NCBI GenBank assembly: GCA_032622095.1
Contig: CP136061.1
Coordinates: 99,011,345-99,075,344 of the forward strand
Length of the DNA: 64,000 nucleotides
DNA from: Siphonodentalium dalli
Taxonomy: Eukaryota > Mollusca > Scaphopoda > Gadilida > Siphonodentaliidae
Reading direction: 5' to 3'
Every line of letters begins with the position of its first letter. Position 1 is the first letter of the stretch. Below the pieces are notes generated by a model, which was given only the letters and a program-made list of their open reading frames with translations, was not told where the DNA came from and ran no database searches. Positions 34,377 through 46,018 of this stretch are shown here, one piece after another. The position numbers were made by a program, and so were the translations under genes.

Positions 34377-34903
34377 ACACGAAACATATGTTATCATTGG
34401 TTGACGTTTAATTTGGGATAATCATGCTATGTTGATTTGGTTACTTCTTTTAAGCTAATAATAGCATAAATACTTCTGATAAACACATATTATATCAAGA
34501 AATATAATTTTGCAAAGTTGATAAATGCATAAAGTAAACTATCTTAAAATAATGAAAAAAATTGTATGTTGGCGGCCATTTTGTCAACAAACTTGGAAAT
34601 TTGTAGCTATTTTATATTCATAATTCATTAAAATGCTTCAGTTATCAATTGTGACACATTATATATGTATAATTGGTGGTGTTTAACCATTTAAAACCAC
34701 AATATTGATGCGTAAAGTGGAAATCCTGAATTATGACGGCGACTTTTGACGGCCATCTTGAAAAATGGCGGCCATTTTGGATTTTTGCGTGGCCCCCGGT
34801 TTTTGTTGTGATCAGTGATGGGTACTGATCATTCGTGCCAACGTTCATGCTTGTAGCACCATTTGCAGAATTTATGCAGTTATCCGCCCTACTATTTACT
34901 TGT

Positions 34904-35468
34904 ATGGCATGAAATGTTAAAATTTCACAGTTTCTGGTACCAAGGGTATAGTATTATTATTGTAACTATATTATATACCAGGTATGGGTTCTATATTATG
35001 GTCGTTGCAAACCATAATGTGCGAAGCACATCGAACCACGTACATGTATAACACTATACCCACATGCATATGCAATGTTTACAACACCGTGTGATAAGAT
35101 CGAACACCAATGCTATAAAGAATCACACACAGTTCACGCTGTTCAAACTGCTCACATATTCATTATAAAATACCACATACATGTTCAAAACATCGAACAC
35201 CCAGTTCCCGTATACAAGTCGATGTCGTATATAGTTTCAATAATAATTGAGCAGTGACATATATTTATTCAAAACTAATGTTCAAATATACAACACTTTG
35301 TATTGGATAATATAGAACACAGTGCGCATGTAAAGTCTGTATACTGTCATATTTCAAAAACTGCATAAATATTTATGCAGATATAAATTGTTGGCACACC
35401 ATTGTATTCCATTTGTGCATATATAGATGACCACATTGCACCAATAGATGACAGTGCGTAAACAGTTA
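34904..35468. repeat. Dispersed repeat with ACACCGTGTGATAAGATCGAAC
   Basis: The block (CACCGTGTGATAAGATCGAA, CCAATG, ACAACACTTTGTATTGGATA, TGCAGATATAAATT) recurs in part at 36900-37060, 41095-41340 and 46790-46950. It is non-coding, and its ends are not defined. The repeated CATATTTATTCA and GGCACACCATTG landmarks show a common origin. Confidence 0.65.
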
Positions 35469-36575
35469 TTAACGCCCATCGGTTGTAATCTGGTGGGCAA
35501 ATTTAGATCGACGTGTGTCTGTGGAGCTTTTATAAATAGATAATTGGTTTTTCCTTTTTCCGGTTGTGACAGTTCGCAGTAGGTCCCTGTTTGCGGGGAT
35601 CTATTTTGTGGAGATCCCCGAATTCGAGATTGTCGCATAAATTGTCAAAATATGTTGATTTTAATGGGGGAACCGGTGCGTATATGTTAATTGATACGTG
35701 TATTAAACAAATAACGACACGATCACCATAGTAGTGGTCTGTTCTATCAATCATATTATGATCATGATCATGATCATGATGATCATCGTCATCATCATCA
35801 TCATAATACGGAACAAGTCTTGCGATTTTTCGTCCAAATAACATTATTTGCAATGCTTGTTTACAAATATACATGTATGTATCGTCATTCGATATTTACT
35901 TGTTAATTAACGCCCATCGGTTGTAATCTGGTGGGCAAATTTTAGATCGACGTGTGTCTGTGGAGCTTTTATAAATAGATAATTGGTTTTTCCTTTTTCC
36001 GTTGTGACAATTCGCAGTAAGTCCCTATTTTCGGAGGTCTATTTGCGGAGGTCCTCGAATTCGCGGAGGTCCCCTAAAAGCGTCCAAATGTGTTGATTTT
36101 AATGACGGAACGGGTGCGTATATGTCAATTGATACGTGTTTTAAACAAATAACGACACGATCATCATAATAGTGGGATGTTCTATCAATCATATCATCAT
36201 CAACATCATCATCATCATCATCATCATAATACGGAACAAGTCTTGCGAATTTTCGTCCCAATAACATTATTTGCCATGCTTGTTTACAAATATATGTATC
36301 GTCATTCGATATTTAGTTGTTCAGTGTAGTAAAAAGGGAAATTGTATTCAACCAACAGATAGCCTGTTGTGAAAATTCGCAGTAGGTCCCTATTTGCGGA
36401 TGTCTATTTGCGGAGATCCCCGAATTCGCGGAGCTCCCCTAAAATGGTCGAAATATGTTGATTTTAATGAGGGAACGGGTGCGTATATGTCAATTGATAC
36501 GTACTTTAAACAAATAACGACACGATCATCATAATAGTGGGTTGTTCTATCAATCATATCATATTCGCTGGATTG
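35469..36575 (+). repeat. Tandem repeat, about 435 bp unit, with GAT microsatellites
   Basis: Three copies start at about 35469, 35906 and (partial) 36365. Landmarks are ACGCCCATCGGTTGTAATCT, TCGCAGTA(G/A)GTCCCT, ACACGATCA and GGAACAAGTCTTGCGA. GAT/ATC triplet runs lie at about 35756-35803 and 36194-36228. Asp/His-rich open frames on the minus strand come from these microsatellites. The third copy replaces the microsatellite with unrelated sequence to 36840. Confidence 0.85.
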
Positions 36576-37050
36576 ATAGTTGCTGTATGTAACTATTATG
36601 ACCGCAGTAATTGCTTTCAATGTGTAGATATCAACAATGGCTGGACCACTGTTGAGAATTTTATGGCGGGAACACGATGACTCCGATTTTTTATCCGCAA
36701 TTAGAGACTTCTGGTGTGGTGAATTAGAAACCTGCAGTAATAAGCCGTAGTTTTTTGTAATAATTTGAAGGATTAGTTGTTTTAACGGAATTCTGAGGCA
36801 GGTGCATTCATGTAGCCAAAATATTTTACATTTGTTTATCAATTTATATTTATGCGTAATAATATAATCTTGAGGGGGTTACCATTTCTGATTATGGTTT
36901 TCTTGTACACACATGCGTGTGCAAAGTTTACAACACTGTGTGATAAGATCGAACACCAATGATATAAGGTATCACATACGGTATTGTAAAATACCCCATG
37001 TATATGTTTAAAACATCGAACATCCAGTGCCCGTATATAAGTCGATGTCA
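36576..37050. other. No gene; includes a partial dispersed repeat
   Basis: Bases 36900-37050 repeat the GTGTGATAAGATCGAACACC block found at 35085. The rest is AT-rich without identity. Confidence 0.4.
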
Positions 37051-39228
37051 TGTATATCTATATCTATATTTGCGAATGTCTGTCTGTCTGTCTGTGTTCT
37101 ATAGAAATCCACAGTGGACCATCTAGATGGCACCAAAGAGGTCTACTAGGGGAAACTAATTACGAGAAAGATAATGATGAGGGTTACGATTTTCTAAAGT
37201 GACGCCGTCGTTGTCAGGAGCAGAAAAGGGGGAGAGGCAGAGAAAAATTCGATTGCCACGAAACTTATTTATAATCATCCCCATGATATCAGGAATCTGA
37301 TGGTGTGGTTTAAATGTGTTAAGAGTGGCGCCGTTGGAGTCAGGGATGCTCGGAATGGGAGAGGGGCACCAAAATTGATAAACTAAGTTTAGCGCCGAGG
37401 GACCATATGGATGGCACCAAAGGCGTCTACTAGGGGTAACTTTTTACGAGCAAGATGATGGTGTGGGTTAGAATTTTCTAAAGTGACGCCGTTGTCAAGG
37501 GCAGAACAGGGGTGAGGTAGAAAACATGTTTGCCGACGATTGCCACGAAACTTTTATATAATCATTCCCATGATATGAGGAATCTAATTGTGTTGTTTAA
37601 ATATGTCAAACGTGGTGCCATTCGCGTCAGGGATGCACGGAAGGGGAGAGGGGCACCAAAATTGATAAAACTAATTTGAGCACCGATTTCCACCAAATTG
37701 ATATATTCTTCTCCATGGTACAAGGAATCTAATTGTGCGATTTAAGACTCCAAACTGATGTCGTTTGGATGAAAGAATGTGGGAGGGGCACACAGTTTGA
37801 TTAGAATGGGCTTAGTCCCCGATTGCCACCACACGTATACAATATCATCCCCATGGTATAAGGAGTCTAAATGTGTGACTTAAATCTGTCAAAAGTGGCG
37901 TCATTCGAGTCAGGGTTGAACTGAAAGGCAGAGGGGCACCAAAATTGATACGCAATAATTTTAGAGCCAATTTTCACCAAAGTGATACGCATTCTTATCC
38001 ATAATACGAGCAGTCTGATCGTGTGATCTCGTGTGATCTCGCTGTTTTGGGCGAGAGATGGGGGTTATTGGGCACTAAATTTTATCAAATTGGTTTACCA
38101 AACTTATCAATAACCATCTCCATGATATCAAGAGTCTAATTGTATGGTTTAAGAATGCCACAAGCTGTCACAAGTGGGGCCATTCGAGTCAGGATGCGTA
38201 GAGGTTGAGAGGAACACAAACAAGGTGAACAATATGTTTAGCGCTGATTTCCACCAGATTAATACATATTCTCCGTGATACGAGAAATCTAATCGTGTGG
38301 TTTAGATACGCCAACTTGGTGCCGTTTGGACGAGATATATGGGACCCTAAATTTGATACGCATTTGTATACTAGCTAATTTTTTTACAAAAACTTATACA
38401 AAATCATCCACACGGTATGAGGAGTCTAACGGGGTGGCTTAAAGTTGTCAAAAGTGGCGTCATTTGAGTCTCTGAAAGGGAGAGGGGCGCCAACATTGAT
38501 AACAAATAATTTTAGCGCCGATGTCCACCAAATTAATACACATTCGTCTCCATGATACAATGAATCTAATAGTATGATTTAAAGACACCAAATTGGTATC
38601 GTTTGGATGTGAGATTGGAGGGGGTAGGCACTAAATTTGATAAGAATTGGTTTAGTCAACGATTGTTACCAAACTTATACAAAATCATCCACATGGTATG
38701 ATGAGTCTAATGGTTTGACTTAAAACTGAAAAGTGGCGCCATTCGAGTCATGGGTGCACTGAAAAGGAGAGGTGCACCAGAATTGATACACAATAATTTT
38801 AGCGCCAATTTCCACCAAATCAAATCATGTGATTTAAAGACGCTATATTGGTGCTCTTTGTGTGAGAGATGGTGTGGGGTGTTCACTAAATTTGATAACA
38901 GAAATTGTTTAGTCGCCGGTTAGCACCAAACTTATAAATATTTATCTTCATGATATCAAGAGTCCAATTGTGTGGTTTATGGTTTAAAGATGCCATTCGA
39001 GACATTTGCCCACAGAGGGTGAGAGACACAAAAAATGGATAAACAATATGCTTAGCGCCGATTTGCACCAGACTGATACATATTCTTATCTGTGATACGA
39101 GTAATATAATCGTGTGGTTTAAATACGCGAAATTGGTGCCGTTTGGGCGTGAGATACGGAGGCCCTAAACTTGATACAAATGTACATGTATATTCGCCAA
39201 TTTTCAACAATTTATATATATATATATA

Positions 39229-39594
39229 TCTAATATATATTTTGGGACTTCTGTCTGTCTGTCTGTCTGTTTGTCTGTTAGCTATAGCCGGGAAAACTGC
39301 CCGAAGGATTTTGACGAAATTTCATACCTAGGGATAATTTTTTCCAGGTTTTGGACGGGTCAAATCGTGACCATGACCTGACCTTGACCTTCAAAAAGGT
39401 CAAATCGGGTAAAACGGGAGTAGCGGGTAAACGGCGGGGGTGGCGGATAAACGGCGGGAGTAGCGGGTAAACGGCGGGAGCACCAAATTTGGTGGAAACT
39501 GGTAGTTTGAGGCGCGGATGCCCGTGGTCAAATCGCGCAATTCGCCAAAAAGCAGAGGGGAAACAACCCGTACGAAGTCGGGTCCACCAGCTAG
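39229..39594 (+). mobile_element. Helitron-like element (family 1), short copy
   Basis: It starts TCTAATATATATTTTGGGAC followed by a CTGT run and ends CCCGTACGAAGTCGGG-TCCACCAG-CTAG. That end has the Helitron signature: a short GC hairpin (CCCG/CGGG with internal AC/GT) about 8 bases before CTAG, inserted at A/T with no target duplication. Inside are one 125 bp unit and a short GCGGGTAAACGGCGGGAGTA minirepeat (39410-39480). No Rep/helicase gene, so it is non-autonomous. Confidence 0.75.
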
Positions 39595-40233
39595 TCTAAT
39601 ATATATTTTGGGACTTCTGTCTGTCTGTCTGTCTGTTTGTCTGTTAGCTATGGCCGGGAAAACTGCCTGACGGATTTTGACGAAATTTGATACCTAGGGG
39701 TAATTTTTTACAGGGATGGTTTTTGACGGGTCAAATCGTCACCCCGACCTGACATTGACCTTCAAAAAGGTCAATTCAAGGTCAAATCGGGTAAAACGGA
39801 CGGATTTCGACGAAATTTGATACCTAGAGTTACTTTTGGACAGGCAGTCTTTTGGACGCGTCAAATCGTTACCCCGACCTGACATTGACCTGCAAAAAGG
39901 TCAATTCAAGGTCAAATCAGGTAAAACGGGACTTTCGACGAAATTTTATAACTAGGGTTACTTTTGTCCAAGGAGTGTTTTGGACGGGTCAAATCGTGAC
40001 CCCGACGTGACCTTGACCTTCAAAATGGTCAATTCAAGGTCATATTGGGTAAAACCGGTTGTATTTCGACGGGTTCTTTTGTCGGGTACTTTTGCCCAGG
40101 GAGTGTTTTGGACGGGTCAAATCGGTACCCATACCTGACCTTGACCTTCAAAATGGTCAATTCAAGGTCAAATCGCGCAATTCGCCGAAAAGCAGAGGGG
40201 AAATAGCCCGGACGAGGTCGGGTCCACCAGCTA

Positions 40234-40234
<1 letters not shown>
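39595..40234 (+). mobile_element. Helitron-like element (family 1), tandem copy
   Basis: Starts at the very base after the previous CTAG and ends in its own CTAG (40231-40234). It has the same 5' start and 3' hairpin (GCCCGGACGAGGTCGGG). Inside are four 125-130 bp units, each with GACGAAATTT, a GACGGGTCAAATCG-type word, CCCCGACCTGACCTTGACC and GGTCAATTCAAGGTCA. The target is an AT microsatellite that continues on the right (TATATATA). Confidence 0.78.
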
Positions 40235-40270
<36 letters not shown>

Positions 40271-40464
40271 TCCCCATAATGTGTCTAAGTTTGTGGTGTG
40301 ATGATGTCAAATGTGGCGCCGCTTGAGTCTGAAATAGGGACTGGCGGGTCACCAAAAACTGATAGAAATATGTTTATTGCCAATTAACATCAAATTCATA
40401 TACGTTCTTCTCAAATGATACGAGTAATCAAATCGTGCGTGTAAAAAAACGTCACATTTGATGC

Positions 40465-41085
40465 TTAGATATATTTGAAAATATATATCTGTCTGTATGT
40501 GTTCTATATATCACTTCATGGGATACAATCGAGATGGCACCAATGCGTTCTAACAGTGGTAACTTTTTAAAAATATTAGAATAGCTCATGTTAATATTAT
40601 AACACAATTGAGTCTGCCCCTTTCAATATAGTTTCCACAAAAAAGTTACAAGAGATATGAAATGTATAGAAGGCCTGTTCAACAATAATGGCCACAGTGT
40701 GCCGTCAGATATAATTTCTTCTGAGATAAAATAAAACGGAGTCAGTGCCACATGACTTTTCAGGATCCTCCAATACTGACATCTGACAAGGTTATATCTG
40801 CCCAATATACATAGGATATCTTTAATGTTTTAGAACAAACTCATCATATTGTTTATTGGTGGGACTGATTAATCGTGATAAACAAAATGACAATCGCTCC
40901 GATCCAATAAGGTGAGCTACTACTTATATTCCGTGTGTAAGAATCATGTTTTGCGATGCTATATGGACATATAATTTATGAGAATATGTGTAACGCAAGA
41001 GTATCCTCTATTCCCATCATATATCCACAACATGCAGTGGGTTTCACATAACTTTAACATGGGCAACGCCGGGTAACCCTGCTAG
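40465..41085 (+). mobile_element. Helitron-like element (family 2)
   Basis: It begins near the TCTGTCTGTATGTGTTC run and ends GGGCAACGCCGGGTAACCCTG-CTAG (41082-41085), a GC-rich hairpin region then CTAG with T following. Bases 40615-40800 are a LINE 3' fragment in reverse sense (TTTCCACAAAAAAGTTACAA, CACAGTGTGCCGTCAGATAT), the same segment as in the minus-strand copy at 59.3 kb. No transposase gene. The exact 5' base is uncertain. Confidence 0.65.
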
Positions 41086-42074
41086 TGTTCAATAAAAGTG
41101 AGTAGTGGCATATATTTATTCAATACTATAACATATATATGTCACATACATCAAATAGTGTGTTGACATTGTTCAAACATATAACACGATGTATTGGATA
41201 ATATAGCATACAGTGGGCATGTAAAGTCTGTAGACTGTCATATGTGTTCATAAACTGAATAAATTATTATGCAGATATAAATTATCGGCACACCATTGTA
41301 TTCCATTTTGCATAATAGATGACCACATTGCATCAATAGATGACAGTGCGTAAAGGGTTGTCATTTCGGCCAATTTGGCCGTTTACTTCATGTCTGTTTT
41401 TCATCTGACGTGTGTGTCGGGATAATTGTTGTGGAGGATTTATGTAAATGTTAGCCCAAACTACATTTCCAAGTAACGATAGGTTTGTTGTTTATTTTGA
41501 GGAATAATACCGCGTCAGATGAATTCAGCCCAAATATGTTAACAGTTGTCGTGTCAAACATTCGCAGTAGGTTAGCGTTATTTAGTATTTCTGGATGTCC
41601 TTTAACATGGGGAAAATAGACTACTGCGCTTGAACGAGCATGTGAATTTGTCGTTTTTAATGTATAGCAACTTGATAATCAATAACAGAGGCATTCTCTG
41701 TCAAATAAGGTCGCTCTATTTACGATACCAATTGGGGAACTTTGTAAATTAAATTACGCGTAAATCAGCGTAAACGTATACCTGCTGCAAATAGAGAAGG
41801 TGTCGGAATCGGCGTACTTGCCCCAGGGCTAACTCGCCCAATCGACGTGTGCCAACTCGGAATAAAAGGCCAGCTCGGAATAAAAGATGTATACGGGGTG
41901 CTATATGGCGTTTGGTCCGTTGTTTCTCAATGAATATTATTGAAATTTGGTGAATATGTCCGGGCTGGGACATGGAATACAACAACGTTTGAATTGTTTT
42001 TAAATTTACAAATTTGTTGATGTTATTCTTTTTTTTTTTCGTTCTGAAACCAGCTGAAACACACTATAAAGTGT
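41086..42074. other. No gene; dispersed repeat fragments
   Basis: Bases 41095-41340 are another copy of the block at 35270-35460 (TTGGATAATATAGCA, GGCACACCATTGTATTCC). A 78-codon minus-strand frame at 41749-41985 has no motif. Confidence 0.4.
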
Positions 42075-42215
42075 ATATAATATAATAACGAACACGAGAC
42101 ATACATAATTTATAAACTGTTAACAAAAGATATCAAATTCAATACATGACAAAGATGACTCAGTGGAGTTTATAAAGTGAACATAAAAACATTGAGGTAA
42201 GAATCTTTTTAAGGA
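42075..42215 (+). repeat. Direct duplication flanking a transposon, left copy
   Basis: GAGACATACATAATTTATAA to GGTAAGAATCTTTTTAAG is repeated almost exactly at 43831-43971. The transposon at 42243-43818 sits between the two copies, so a 140 bp tandem duplication probably existed before it inserted. Confidence 0.85.
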
Positions 42216-42242
42216 ATGCAACTTTATTTAATGATAATAAAC

Positions 42243-43818
42243 CAGGGGGGGGGCGTAAAAAAGTTGCGAGACGTGGGGGTGTTTTTTTTACATTGCCATT
42301 CTTTTACACCCACCCACCCTTTCTTGCATTTTTTTTTCCATAAAATTTTAGACACCCACCCCAAAACCCCAAAGCTTCATGTTGGTCCCCTCTGTAAAAA
42401 CGACCAACCGCTCTATATTGGTCCCTTCTTTGAAAGACCAAATTAAATGTTACTTCCTGTTTACAAACATGTACAAGACAAATATTTTCTTGGCTGATAA
42501 TTATGCGATAATCAGCAGTAATCAGCGATAATCTCAACTAAATTGAACTCTAAGCAATCAACAAAGGTAGAATATGATGTGATTATACTGGTAAATTTAT
42601 AACCCAGCCTATTCATCTGTGTGAGTAGATGAACAATATGTTGAATCCCCTGGAATGACAACAAAAAATAACTTGGGCCAGTGTTAGGGCCTATAATAGA
42701 ATAAAAAATTACACAAAATTAAATTTATCTTTTTTTCAGACATCAACCAGCATCAACTAGTAGGCCTAGAGCCTATAGTAATACCAAAAAGGAAAATGTG
42801 CATATGAATTGGCTTTTATGTATGCCTGCATGACCACTGACCCGACCTCGCATTACGACTTAGGACTAGGCCTAAAATAATGTTTAACCCTTTGAGTTTG
42901 AACGCAGATGGTCAATTTAGTGCCAAATCCATATACACGGATATGCACTTTAGTGACATGTGACCGTGGAGATGAGGTCACAGTAAGCGTATACGTCATT
43001 GTGTTGGTGTAGGGAAGATAACTCCAATTTGGTCTTCTGTTTACAGTATACCGGCTGTACTTACTATTATGTGTCTACCTGTGTCTACTATATATTATTA
43101 ACTATACATTATTGTGATACATTGAGAATACCGGCCGTTATTTGAACGAGTGGGAGCCCCGCGCCAGGGTGCTACTGATGCTCTGGGGCCATAGTGTTCG
43201 AAGGATTAAAAATAAAATGAGTTGCCCTGCGTTGAGTGTCACATAGCCATAATTGTATCACATATGCTGATATGCAATCAATTTTAGTGTACAAACCCTG
43301 ATACAAATACTTATTTCATACATTACACTCATGTATCAACTAACTGTATGAATAAAGAGTATAAGAATTATTGTAATTAATATTCTGTCATGAGTTGTTA
43401 GCTGATATTGTCAGACTGCATTAAGTTCACCCTACCCTAGAGCTATCTGAAGTATTTTTTTTATTGAACTACACCGTGAACTAGACAATTTTCATTATAA
43501 AAACTGCCAAGCAAGCTGAAACAGACACAATAAAAAAATGTGCGCACAAAAAAAATCAATGAAAATTTTGGGACCCACCCCCACATTATTCACTATTTTT
43601 CCATTTTATATCAACTTATGGGGTAATTATAACAATATTGAATGTATTAGTGCTTCTCATATTGCAAAAAGCCACAACATATAAACAAATATGTTTAAAA
43701 CAGTTGAAAATATGTCAATGAAAAACAAATGCAAAAAGGTGGTCAAAAACTGTTTCCGGCCTCGGGTACCCACCCACCCCCCTACCTCACGTCTCGTAAA
43801 AACAATTCGGCCCCCCTG
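42243..43818. mobile_element. DNA transposon with CAGGGGG termini and 7 bp target duplication
   Basis: The ends are CAGGGGGGGGGCGTAAAAAA and, inverted, CAGGGGGGCCGAATTGTTTT; both arms continue with GCGAGACGTG or ACGAGACGTG. It is flanked by AATAAAC on both sides (42236-42242 and 43819-43825). The length is 1576 bp with no transposase frame. CAGGGG ends recall hAT elements, but those make 8 bp duplications, so the superfamily is left open. A TTAA MITE (42884-43209) is nested inside. Confidence 0.75.
42884..43209. mobile_element. TTAA-flanked MITE nested in the transposon
   Basis: TTAACCCTTTGAGTTTGAAC on the left and GTGTTCGAAGGATTAA on the right are imperfect inverted ends with TTAA at both sides. 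CCCTTT ends with TTAA targets are typical of piggyBac-type elements. It contains GTAGGGAAGATAACTCC and no gene. Confidence 0.55.
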
Positions 43819-43830
43819 AATAAACACATA

Positions 43831-43971
43831 AATTAAAATAACAAACATGAGACATACATGATTTATAAACTGTTAACAAAAGATATCAAACTCAATACAT
43901 GACAAAGATGACTCAGTGAAGTTTATAAAGTGAACATAAAAATATTAAGGTAAGAATCTTTTTAAGCATTA
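43831..43971 (+). repeat. Direct duplication flanking a transposon, right copy
   Basis: This is the second copy of the 42075-42215 sequence, differing at only a few bases. Confidence 0.85.
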
Positions 43972-45420
43972 CGAAACCGTTTAGCACAGTCCACTTCACT
44001 CATCCGATCATCACCAAACTTCATATTTATCTTGATATTGATCTATCAGATGAGAGCTATCAAATATTTTTTTAATTTTATAGGAAAAAATGGTCGCCAG
44101 CGGCCATATTGCATTTACGTTATATGTTATCGCGTCATGTCGATATCTAGTATTACTTAGAAATTTCACCTTTCCAGTTTCATAATTGCTCCATTGACTG
44201 TAACAGATGGAATTATTCCCCTCTTCGGATAGAGTGTCACTGAAACTTTATTTTGTCAGACTGTCTGTATAGTCCCTGATTATATATGGCAATAATCTGT
44301 AATAAGATGTAGCACTATTTTATTTTATATTTACATGCAGTGCTGTTTTTATACAACAATTCTAATCCCCCCTAGATCATCATGTGATCGACCATACATC
44401 GCGCGAGGACCTGGTTGAATTAAGGGGGGGGGGGTATGGATAACTTCTGTCCTCAAGCTAGATTATACTTATGACATTTAATGGCATGTTTCTAACGTGG
44501 GGGTTAGATATACTTGAGACACCACCACTCTTCAATTCACACCAAGTTCTCAGCTGTCATATTCGGATATTAGAACCCATAGCCATGATATATGGTTTAT
44601 TTTGTGTATACTAGTAATATTGTTATTTTCAGTACCTTTATATACCAGTACTGTGTATAACAATGCATATAAATTAATCCATGTATAGATGTATATTGAT
44701 TTAACGGATTCAGTGGTTTTGTCCATCAGTCTATCAAATTTGCGGGGAAAACATGGCCACAAGCAGTACACCCTGCTAAATTTCGAATTTGAATCAATCG
44801 GCGCACCCTGCAGCCAGCTTTTATTGGAGAACTTTTTCTCATGTGGATATTTTGGGTCACCGCTAGATGTGAGCCATATTTTGTTCTCAAACTGTCCTTG
44901 TGAAGACATCACTGCCTGCGGTGATCTTCAATTTTACTATTTTTATGGCTAAATAATTTGGTTGATCCTACAGACGACACCCCTTGTCCGACCGTCACCA
45001 GATTACACAATGATCTTCTGGATAACCAGGGTGAGAGTAATCTAATTTTCCCGAATTTCGTTAAAAAACATTACCACAGGCAGCAATTTGGTATATTACT
45101 GTTTGATCCTCTTTTGCATGACTGAATTGTTTAGCAACTGTACAGACATATCCCTCATTTGATAGTCACCAAACGTCATATTGATCTTCGGGCTGACAAC
45201 TAGATGGGAGCTATCGAATGCTTTGAATTTTTTTGGAAAACATTGTCGCCAGCAGTCATCTTCTATTTTGGTTTTTATATACATGTATATCTCTTCATTC
45301 GGATAGCCAGTATTACGTAGGTACTTCAACGTTCTGCATTCCTGTCATCATTTGAAATATAAAAATTTACCTGATACATGCACCCTTCAAAATTTGTTTC
45401 GTCGTATCTATTTTAATGAC
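43972..45420. repeat. Loose repeats with CACCAAACTTCATATT..GATCTT motif
   Basis: Degenerate copies at about 43980-44130, 44540-44930 (inverted) and 45110-45320 share TCACCAAAC(T/G)TCATATT(G/T)ATCTT, ATG(G/A)GAGCTATC(A/G)AA and a GTCGCCAGC.G(C/T)CAT block. A related pair lies at 54260-54620. No gene is supported; frames at 44550-44952 lie across these repeats. Confidence 0.55.
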
Positions 45421-45515
45421 CCGTATGGTAATATTGATACAGATATATTTGTCAAACATTTCTTTGTACAATATACAAGTATTTAGTTTGTAACTAAATC
45501 TAGAAATATATAATA

Positions 45516-46018
45516 GTAGCTGGTGGACCCGACTTCGTCCGGGATGTTCCCCTCTGATTTTCGGAGAATTGCGCGATTTAACCTTGAATTGACCATTTTA
45601 AAGGTGAACGTCATGTCGGGTCACGATTTGACCCGTCCAAAACACTCCCCGGACAAAAGTCACGACAAAAGTACCCGTCGAAATCCGCCCGGCTTTACCC
45701 GATTTGACAATGAATTGACAATTTTGAATGTCAAGATCAGGTCAGGGTCATGATTTGACCCACCCGAAACACTCCTGGGACAAAAGTAACAGTAGGTATT
45801 AAATTTCGTTGAAATACTTCCGTTTTACCAGATTTGACCTTGAATTGATCTTTTTGAATGTCAAAGTCAGGTCGGGATCAAGATTTGACCCGTCCAAAAT
45901 ACTCCCTGGAAATAATTTCCCCTAGGTATCAAATTTCGTCAAATCTGTCCGACAGTTTTCCCGGCCATAGCTAACAGACACACAGACAGACAGACAAATG
46001 TCCAAAATATATATTAAA
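45516..46018 (-). mobile_element. Helitron-like element (family 1), minus strand
   Basis: The left edge is the 3' end: AGCTGGTGGACCCGACTTCG is the reverse complement of the family terminus, with CTAC instead of CTAG. The right edge is the 5' end (GACAGACAGACAAATGTCC, AAAATATATATTA). Inside are three or so units with GACC(T/C)GACATGACG- and CAAGGTCAAATC-type words in reverse. Confidence 0.7.

Larger units (their letters stand above)
28832..34903. repeat. Head-to-head inverted duplication of a CXC-motif element
   Basis: The outer ends mirror each other: TAGTAGGGCGGATAACTG at about 28837 and CAGTTATCCGCCCTACTA at about 34877. Inside, coding and 3' flanking sequence of one gene family occurs inverted on both sides of a centre at about 30878, where 57 bp arms (30807-30863 and 30893-30951) form a hairpin with a 29-base loop. 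The right arm lacks about 330 bp of 5' coding sequence present on the left, and is split by a LINE (31693-34193). Both flanks also hold GCGGCCATTTT and GTGACACATTAT blocks in mirror order. The two arms differ at many bases. Confidence 0.85.
37055..40460 (+). repeat. Composite 280 bp tandem array with Helitron-like 5' end
   Basis: It begins with a TCTGTCTGTCTGTCTGTGTT run and GATGGCACCAAAG, then alternates two related halves of about 140 bp: one with GTGGCG(C/T)CATTCGAGTCAGG, the other with TTGGTGCCGTTTGG. The first recurs near 37321, 37611, 37888, 38175, 38452 and 38733, about 280 bp apart. Shared words are CACCAAA(C/A)TT, GAT(A/T)CGAG(G/A)A(A/G)TCTAAT and GTGTGGTTTAA. The array is interrupted by two Helitron-like insertions (39229-40234) and resumes to about 40460. 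The inverted orientation occurs at 26.7-27.2 and 59.7-60.9 kb. Confidence 0.85.

Noticed and set aside
35530-36267. Asp/His-rich minus-strand frames
   Set aside because: The Asp and His runs are translated GAT/ATC microsatellites inside a tandem repeat.
40059-40355. Tyr/Ile-rich frames ending the Helitron copy
   Set aside because: The YIYIYI stretch is the AT microsatellite read as codons.
44550-44952. Two opposite frames of about 90-120 codons
   Set aside because: They coincide with the dispersed CACCAAACTTCATATT repeat family, also present at 43980, 45110 and 54260.
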